From NCBI GenBank assembly GCA_021647535.1, contig JAKIUO010000029.1, positions 1-20,469 of the forward strand: a stretch of DNA of 20,469 nt, given 5' to 3'. Of the stretch, positions 13,486 through 20,469 are shown piece by piece (position 1 is the stretch's first letter; every line of letters begins with the position of its first letter). Below the pieces are notes generated by a model, which worked only from the letters and a program-made list of their open reading frames with translations, searched no databases and was not told where the DNA came from. This stretch comes from Hyphomicrobiaceae bacterium. Its GTDB lineage: Bacteria > Pseudomonadota > Alphaproteobacteria > Rhizobiales > JAKIUO01. The position numbers were made by a program, and so were the translations under genes.

Positions 13486-16400
13486 ATGCGCATCGAACGG
13501 CTTTTTACCAAGGCAAACCAGTCTGCCTATAAACAAATCAATTTTCGCAAGGCCACCAGCGAAATTAAAAACCCGGATGGGTCGATTGTCTTTCGTCTCG
13601 ATGATATTGATGTCCCCGAGCAATGGTCACAGGTTGCCGCCGATATTCTGGCGCAAAAATATTTCCGCAAGGCTGGCGTTGCGGCCTGTCTGAAAAAAGT
13701 CGAAGAAAACAGCGTGCCGTCCTGGTTGTGGCGCAGTGTTCCAGATGAAGAGGCGCTGGAAAAGCTGTCCAAAGAGGAGCGCTATGGCTCTGAAACCGAC
13801 GCCCGGCAGATTTTTGACCGGTTGGCCGGCACCTGGACCTATTGGGGCTGGAAGGGTGGTTATTACGATAACGAAGAGGACGCCCGCAGCTTCTTTGATG
13901 AAATGCGCTTTATGCTGGCCAAACAGATGTGCGCGCCCAATTCCCCACAATGGTTCAATACAGGGCTGCATTGGGCCTATGGTATTGATGGACCGGGGCA
14001 GGGGCATTTCTATGTTGACCCTTTGACCCGCGAGCTGGTGAAATCGACTTCGGCCTATGAACATCCGCAGCCTCATGCCTGCTTCATCCAGTCTGTATCT
14101 GATGATCTGGTCAATGAAAACGGTATTATGGATTTGTGGGTCAGAGAAGCCCGTCTGTTCAAATATGGCTCGGGAACTGGTTCCAATTTCTCTGCCATTC
14201 GTGGCTCGGACGAACCCTTGTCTGGTGGTGGTAAATCATCCGGCCTGATGAGCTTCCTCAAAATTGGTGACCGGGCCGCCGGGGCCATCAAATCGGGTGG
14301 CACGACGAGACGCGCGGCCAAAATGGTGGTGATTGATATCGACCATCCTGATATTGAAGAATATATCAACTGGAAGGTCAAGGAAGAGCAAAAGGTTGCC
14401 GCATTGGTCACCGGCTCGAAAATCTGTTCCGAGCACCTTTCGCGCGTCATGCAGGCCTGTGTCAATTGTGAAGCGGATGGCGATGACTGTTTTGACGCCA
14501 AGAAAAACCCGGCTCTGAAACGCGAAATCCGGGCGGCGCGCAAGGCGTTGGTTTCGGACAATTATATCCAGCGGGTCATCCAGTTCGCCAAACAGGGCTA
14601 TAAAGATATTGAATTTGCCACTTATGACACGGATTGGGATTCAGAAGCTTACCTTACCGTATCAGGGCAAAATTCCAATAATTCGATCCGCGTCACCGAT
14701 GAGTTTTTGCAAGCCGTTGAAAACAAGGGCGAGTGGTCCCTGAAAGCCCGTCGAAGCGGCGAGATCACCAAAACCCTTGATGCCCGTGAACTCTGGGAAC
14801 AGGTTGGTCATGCAGCCTGGTCCTGCGCCGACCCTGGTATCCAGTTCCACACGACGATTAATGACTGGCATACTTGCCCGCAATCTGGCGAGATCACTGC
14901 ATCGAACCCTTGTTCGGAATATATGTTCCTTGATGATACGGCCTGTAATCTGGCCTCGCTCAACCTGATGGCGTTCACCGATGAGCGCCACAAGCTTGAC
15001 CTCGATGCCTTCGAACATGCGATCAGATTGTGGACCATGGTGCTGGAAATCTCTGTGATGATGGCGCAGTTCCCGTCGAAAAAAATCGCTGAGCGTTCCT
15101 TCCGCTATCGCACGCTGGGACTGGGATTTGCTAATATTGGTGGTCTGCTGATGGCGATGGGCCTGTCTTATGACAGTGAGGAAGGCCGTGCCCTGACCGG
15201 GGCCATCAGCGCCTTGATGACGGGGGCCTCTTACGCGACCTCTGCGGAAATGGCCCGCGAACTAGGGGCATTTGAGGGCTATAAGGATAATAGTACGGCC
15301 ATGTTGCGCGTCATCCGCAATCACCGTCGGGCGGCTAATGGCGAGCGTGAAGGCTATGAAAATATCAGCATCAACCCGGTGCCGCTTGATCAGGCTTCAT
15401 GCCCCGATCAAGCGCTGGTCGAGCGCGCTTGCAAAGCCTGGGATACAGCGCTTGAGCTGGGGCAGATCCACGGCTATCGCAACGCACAATCGAGCGTTAT
15501 TGCGCCAACCGGCACCATTGGACTGGTGATGGATTGTGACACAACAGGCATCGAACCAGATTTCGCCATCGTTAAATTCAAGAAGCTGGCAGGCGGCGGT
15601 TATTTCAAGATCATCAATCGCACAGTGCCCATTGCCCTTAAAACCCTTGGCTATACAGATGCCGAGGTCAAGGCCATCGAAACCTATGCCGTTGGCACGG
15701 GAACCCTTAAAGGTGCCCCCCATATCGATCATCAGGCCCTGAAAGACAAGGGCTTTGGTGCGGATATGATCAAAACGGTTGAGGCCAGCCTTGAAACCGC
15801 TTTCGACATTAAATTCGTTTTCAATAAATGGACACTGGGTGAAGCGTTCTGCCGCGATCAATTGAAGCTTGATGAGAGCCAGCTCAACGATACCGATCTC
15901 GATATTTTGGCCGTCCTTGGTTTTTCGGCCAAACAGATCGAAGAAGCCAATGAATATTGCGTGGGTGCCATGACGCTGGAAGGCGCTCCCAATCTCAAGG
16001 ACGAGCATTTGCCGATCTTTGATTGCGCCAATCCGTGTGGCCGTAAAGGCAAGCGCTATTTGTCAGCGCAAAGCCATATCCATATGATGGCGGCGGCGCA
16101 GCCCTTTATATCGGGGGCGATTTCGAAAACCATCAATATGCCGAATACGGCCAGTATTGAAGAGTGTAAAGATGCTTATATGTTGTCCTGGCGTCTGGCT
16201 CTAAAGGCCAATGCGCTTTATCGCGATGGCTCGAAACTGTCGCAACCTTTGAACACCCAGCTGATCTCTGAGGATGAGGACGAGCACGAAGATTTCATTG
16301 ACGCGATGGCCAGTTCGGAAGGCATGGTGAAAAAGACCGGCATGATTGCCGAACGTATTGTCGAGCGGGTGATTACCCGGGAGCGCCTTGAATCTGAACG

Positions 16401-17160
16401 CGAAAAACTGCCACACCGCCGCACCGGCTATACGCAAAAGGCTATTGTTGGCGGCCATAAGGTCTATCTGCATACCGGCGAATATCAGGACGGGCGACTG
16501 GGTGAAGTGTTCATCGACATGCATAAGGAAGGGGCGGCTTTTCGCTCTTTGATGAATAATTTTGCCATCGCCATTTCCCTTGGTCTGCAATATGGGGTGC
16601 CGCTGGAAGAATTTGTCGATGCCTTTACATTTACGCGTTTTGAACCGGCGGGCATTGTGCAAGGCAATGACAGCATCAAGAATGCCACCTCGATCCTTGA
16701 TTATGTGTTCCGGGAGCTGGCGGTTTCCTATCTGGAGAGGAATGATCTGGCTCACGTTGACCCGGCCACTATTGGTAATACCATCACAGGTGGGGGGATC
16801 AATGAGGGATCTGTCAGTGCCGATAGTTATATTTCTCGTGGTCTCACACGTGGCAGCTTTAAAAAAAGCATCATGCTGGTGCAGGATAGCGGTCAGGCCG
16901 TAGCTGAAAAAATTACGGATATAGCCCCGAGCAGCGAACTTTATAGTCAAAAACCACAAAGCGAAGCTGATATTGGACAACAAACAGCCCCGCAAGAGGT
17001 TGTTGTGCAAAAGGCTCGAACTCAGGATAATCTGCGTCAGGAAGCGCGGGTCAAGGGCTATGAGGGGGAGGCTTGCGGCGAATGCGGGAATTTCACTCTT
17101 GTGCGCAATGGTACTTGTATGAAATGTGACACTTGTGGCTCAACAAGCGGTTGCTCTTGA
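13486..17160 (+). CDS. nrdJ: Vitamin B12-dependent (class II) ribonucleotide reductase
   Basis: NrdJ makes deoxyribonucleotides from ribonucleotides using adenosylcobalamin to start radical chemistry, with or without oxygen. The 1224-residue length suits the large alphaproteobacterial form. The N-terminal part has APNSPQWFNTG. The catalytic site is NPCSE (Asn474, Cys476, Glu478), with the redox-active cysteine pair at Cys199 (PHACFIQSV) and Cys487 (DTACNLASLN). Other family stretches are FKYGSGTGSNFSAIRGS and APTGTIGLVMDCDTTGIEPD. The C-terminus is a cysteine-rich tail (CGECG, CMKCDTCGSTSGC), probably a zinc ribbon. ATG 13486 follows GGGGAT at good spacing. Upstream NrdR-like boxes and a DnaA box indicate control by nucleotide state and possibly the replication cycle. 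No class I or III reductase gene is visible in this window. Confidence 0.96.
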   Translation: MRIERLFTKANQSAYKQINFRKATSEIKNPDGSIVFRLDDIDVPEQWSQVAADILAQKYFRKAGVAACLKKVEENSVPSWLWRSVPDEEALEKLSKEERYGSETDARQIFDRLAGTWTYWGWKGGYYDNEEDARSFFDEMRFMLAKQMCAPNSPQWFNTGLHWAYGIDGPGQGHFYVDPLTRELVKSTSAYEHPQPHACFIQSVSDDLVNENGIMDLWVREARLFKYGSGTGSNFSAIRGSDEPLSGGGKSSGLMSFLKIGDRAAGAIKSGGTTRRAAKMVVIDIDHPDIEEYINWKVKEEQKVAALVTGSKICSEHLSRVMQACVNCEADGDDCFDAKKNPALKREIRAARKALVSDNYIQRVIQFAKQGYKDIEFATYDTDWDSEAYLTVSGQNSNNSIRVTDEFLQAVENKGEWSLKARRSGEITKTLDARELWEQVGHAAWSCADPGIQFHTTINDWHTCPQSGEITASNPCSEYMFLDDTACNLASLNLMAFTDERHKLDLDAFEHAIRLWTMVLEISVMMAQFPSKKIAERSFRYRTLGLGFANIGGLLMAMGLSYDSEEGRALTGAISALMTGASYATSAEMARELGAFEGYKDNSTAMLRVIRNHRRAANGEREGYENISINPVPLDQASCPDQALVERACKAWDTALELGQIHGYRNAQSSVIAPTGTIGLVMDCDTTGIEPDFAIVKFKKLAGGGYFKIINRTVPIALKTLGYTDAEVKAIETYAVGTGTLKGAPHIDHQALKDKGFGADMIKTVEASLETAFDIKFVFNKWTLGEAFCRDQLKLDESQLNDTDLDILAVLGFSAKQIEEANEYCVGAMTLEGAPNLKDEHLPIFDCANPCGRKGKRYLSAQSHIHMMAAAQPFISGAISKTINMPNTASIEECKDAYMLSWRLALKANALYRDGSKLSQPLNTQLISEDEDEHEDFIDAMASSEGMVKKTGMIAERIVERVITRERLESEREKLPHRRTGYTQKAIVGGHKVYLHTGEYQDGRLGEVFIDMHKEGAAFRSLMNNFAIAISLGLQYGVPLEEFVDAFTFTRFEPAGIVQGNDSIKNATSILDYVFRELAVSYLERNDLAHVDPATIGNTITGGGINEGSVSADSYISRGLTRGSFKKSIMLVQDSGQAVAEKITDIAPSSELYSQKPQSEADIGQQTAPQEVVVQKARTQDNLRQEARVKGYEGEACGECGNFTLVRNGTCMKCDTCGSTSGCS

Positions 17161-17183
17161 CCGGCACGCAAAATCAGACGACC

Positions 17184-17225
17184 TGCGCCCCGGAAGAAAC
17201 ACAATCTTGTTTTTTTTGGGGCGTA
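17184..17225 (+). other. Long hairpin downstream of nrdJ
   Basis: The 5' arm (17184-17201, core CGCCCCGGAAGAAACA) pairs without mismatch with the 3' arm 17208-17225 across a 6-base loop, using several G-U pairs. The eight consecutive T lie inside the stem rather than after it, so it is not a textbook terminator. It may stabilise or define the nrdJ mRNA 3' end. Confidence 0.5.
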
Positions 17226-17324
17226 ATGATCTTTGCATGGAAAATATTCACGAATCACCTAGTATGGTACGAGCAAGCAGTAAGGCTTTTTGTTTTGTCC
17301 TGTAGATTTGAAGAGTGTTAGATT

Positions 17325-17864
17325 ATGGTTCAGCCCGCCCACCTCGATAGTTTCCTGCGTTTGCTTGTCTCCCATATGGGAACGGTACTCTCTCAAGGAG
17401 AGATGATGATTGAAGGGCAATCTCATCAGAACCGCATGGATCAGCTTCTTTATGCAATCGAACAGATTGATTGCAACAAAGCTCATGAAAAAAGCATCAA
17501 ACTCCAGCGCAACAATGAAATCCTGTTTGTTCAGCAGATGCAGCTCATGCGTGAATGGGTGGATCAGCTAGGCTGCTTTGACCCCGTTGTCGAACGCAGT
17601 ATTGATGAATTTTTGGCTTCCACCCTTTTTATGGAAAACCTTGTTTTTGATCACCACCATGGTGATCTGGCCAATCAGCTCAATATAGAGGCTGTTCTGG
17701 TTGCTATTTTTGAATTGCTCGGTCGTTTGGAAGAGCAATATGACATGATGGAAATCATGTATGATGATGAAGAGAGACAGGTTGTGAATGGCGTGTCTTT
17801 TCGCGACCAAAACTTAACGAAACAAAGTGCTAAAATCATCCCCTTATTCTCTAAACGGACATAA
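17325..17864 (+). CDS. Hypothetical helical protein
   Basis: A 179-residue protein that I do not recognise. It has no signal peptide or membrane span and is predicted by eye to be mostly helical. Features are several methionine- and glutamine-rich amphipathic stretches (about 35-80), a DHHHGD motif at 109-114, an acidic segment EEQYDMMEIMYDDEE (136-150) and a basic end. The histidine cluster could bind metal, but the pattern of hemerythrin or other known families is not met. ATG 17325 has only a weak GAAGAG upstream. Base composition is lower in GC than nrdJ. It stands between nrdJ and a small membrane protein, with no obvious operon partner. Confidence 0.6.
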   Translation: MVQPAHLDSFLRLLVSHMGTVLSQGEMMIEGQSHQNRMDQLLYAIEQIDCNKAHEKSIKLQRNNEILFVQQMQLMREWVDQLGCFDPVVERSIDEFLASTLFMENLVFDHHHGDLANQLNIEAVLVAIFELLGRLEEQYDMMEIMYDDEERQVVNGVSFRDQNLTKQSAKIIPLFSKRT

Positions 17865-17877
17865 TTTCATTTGAGAT

Positions 17878-17965
17878 AAATGGTTGATCTAAAAGAGAAC
17901 TATTTCCTCAAAAGCGCTTACCTATAGGCCTTTTGAGGTGGTCGCCAGAGGCGCGTCAACCATTT
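17878..17965. ncRNA. Candidate three-stem structured RNA
   Basis: A perfect 10-bp closing stem AAATGGTTGA (17878-17887) with TCAACCATTT (17956-17965) encloses two hairpins: a perfect 9-bp stem CCTCAAAAG/CTTTTGAGG (17906-17914 and 17930-17938) and a short CGCC-AGA-GGCG (17943-17953). Together they form a three-way junction in the gap between two unrecognised genes. It ends where the predicted promoter of the next gene begins, so it would belong to the 3' region of the upstream gene or be an independent transcript. It matches no RNA family that I know, and the strand is not determined. Confidence 0.4.
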
Positions 17966-17992
17966 GTTAATGTTATATCGACATAATATATT
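17964..17992 (+). promoter_or_regulatory. Predicted promoter of the small membrane protein gene
   Basis: TTGTTA (17964-17969) and TATATT (17987-17992) are separated by 17 bp. Transcription would begin near 17999, about 28 bases before the coding start. Confidence 0.45.
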
Positions 17993-18026
17993 CCAGTTGT
18001 AGTGAAGTCAGAATGGAGTAAATATT

Positions 18027-18419
18027 ATGCAATTTTTAGATCGCTTCTCTCTTGGGAACTTTCAAATCGTCAAAGTTTCTCGCAGTATGCGTATCCTGTC
18101 GATCATTTTCATTTCTGTATCTTTGATCGCCATTACCACCAATTTTTATATGGCTGATGCTGTTTATGCTCAGGCGACGACTCTGCCCTTTTATATTTTA
18201 TTCTTTTTGATGATGTATCTGGTCGGCATTTTTATGGAATATGCTTCCCTATGGTGTAAACGAGATTATAATTTTCACTGTGCAAGTGTGGCTGTTCATT
18301 GCTTGGCTCTGATGCTTGTTACCTACGAAATCGGTGCCTTTTACAGTGCAGATAAAAATGTTTATTCCCACCCACCGTCCTATTCTTTGACATCAGCTCT
18401 TTCGCATATTGTCACATAA
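18027..18419 (+). CDS. Hypothetical small membrane protein, three predicted spans
   Basis: A 130-residue protein of no family I recognise. Hydrophobic helices lie at about 22-40 (MRILSIIFISVSLIAITTNF), 53-73 (LPFYILFFLMMYLVGIFMEYA) and 84-106 (HCASVAVHCLALMLVTYEIGAFY). A basic N-terminus precedes the first and WCKRDYNF links the second and third; the polar C-terminus is histidine- and serine-rich. ATG 18027 has GGAG about 9 bases upstream and its own predicted promoter. It is monocistronic, lying before a terminator shared with rne. AT-rich codon use sets it apart from nrdJ and rne. Confidence 0.62.
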   Translation: MQFLDRFSLGNFQIVKVSRSMRILSIIFISVSLIAITTNFYMADAVYAQATTLPFYILFFLMMYLVGIFMEYASLWCKRDYNFHCASVAVHCLALMLVTYEIGAFYSADKNVYSHPPSYSLTSALSHIVT

Positions 18420-18427
18420 TGTTTGCA

Positions 18428-18444
18428 GCTTGCGTGTTGCAAGC
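18428..18444 (+). other. Small hairpin in the gap after the membrane protein gene
   Basis: A perfect 6-bp stem GCTTGC/GCAAGC with a 5-base loop starts nine bases after the stop codon. It lacks a T-run. The remaining bases up to 18554 contain a weak AGCGG/CCGCT stem and a repeated GAGCGGGA, but no gene that I can support. Confidence 0.35.
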
Positions 18445-18554
18445 AGGGGGCATGTCGAGCGGGAATGAGTGCAGAAGGGGAATGTTTCTTTGAGCGGGAC
18501 AGCCGCTTTATCCGAGCATTGAATGGGTTTCAAGGAGATCCAAATCTATATAAT

Positions 18555-18594
18555 AAAAAAACCCGGCTTCAGGTGATCTGAAACCAGGTTTTTT
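18555..18594. terminator. Bidirectional intrinsic terminator between the membrane protein gene and rne
   Basis: A 13-position stem (18560-18572 with 18578-18590, two C-A mismatches, loop GTGAT) is flanked by a run of A on the left (18555-18561) and six T on the right (18589-18594). It can therefore stop transcripts from both converging genes. Confidence 0.8.
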
Positions 18595-18618
18595 GCATTG
18601 AATCTAGAGCAAATTGCC

Positions 18619-18638
18619 CTCACTCACTCACTCACTCA
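18619..18638. repeat. Five tandem copies of CTCA
   Basis: CTCA is repeated five times exactly, beginning two bases beyond the rne stop codon (TAG, 18643-18641 on the minus strand). It would be transcribed as TGAG repeats in the rne 3' end. Confidence 0.9.
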
Positions 18639-18640
18639 TT

Positions 18641-20469
<1,829 letters not shown>

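Noticed and set aside
18455..18500. GAGCGGGA occurring twice, as a possible CRISPR or operator repeat
   Set aside because: Only two short copies with no regular spacing; no array structure anywhere in the window.

Overview
The window looks like two unrelated pieces of bacterial DNA. Bases 1 to about 1370 are strikingly GC-rich, with G or C at nearly every third codon position. They hold the 3' end of a methylene-tetrahydromethanopterin dehydrogenase gene (mtdB-like) and, converging on it, the C-terminal two thirds of a cysteinyl-tRNA synthetase gene. The first points to a methylotroph; the cysS text resembles gammaproteobacterial CysS. From about 1450 to the end the base composition is clearly lower in GC, and both gene content and gene order are those of an alphaproteobacterium. 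The switch falls in a short repeat-like linker where the N-terminal third of CysS is missing, so the likeliest reading is a chimeric contig join, with a real insertion or rearrangement as the alternative.

Layout of the alphaproteobacterial part. (1) purM-purN on the minus strand form a two-gene purine operon. (2) Diverging from it on the plus strand is a run of genes: a secreted or periplasmic DUF2066 protein, a CDP-alcohol phosphatidyltransferase, a PerM/AI-2E family membrane protein and the replication regulator HdaA, whose GTG start directly abuts the perM stop. These are followed by polyphosphate kinase (ppk1) and an exopolyphosphatase/GppA family protein (ppx). (3) A roughly 330-base gap holds a highly structured, MITE-like inverted-repeat element between ppx and the convergent rnd (RNase D). 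(4) A gap of about 930 bases between rnd and nrdJ carries a well-formed nrdJ control region: a perfect DnaA box, two NrdR-box palindromes with centres 32 bp apart, an overlapping -35/-10, and a leader of about 470 nt with a strong hairpin. (5) nrdJ, a B12-dependent class II ribonucleotide reductase of 1224 residues. (6) An AT-richer stretch with two small unrecognised genes (one soluble and helical, one with three membrane spans) separated by a possible structured RNA. (7) A bidirectional terminator, then the 3' part of rne (RNase E) on the minus strand, with a polyasparagine/polyaspartate microsatellite and a C-terminal GWW motif.

Functional themes. Nucleotide supply (PurM, PurN, NrdJ), replication control (HdaA, plus a DnaA box upstream of nrdJ), polyphosphate turnover (Ppk1, Ppx) and RNA processing (RNase D, RNase E) sit together. 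I see no tRNA or rRNA gene, CRISPR array, transposase or phage gene. I found no clear new multi-gene system. The most informative items are the nrdJ control region, the chimeric junction, the 240-bp inverted-repeat element and the three-stem RNA candidate at 17878-17965.
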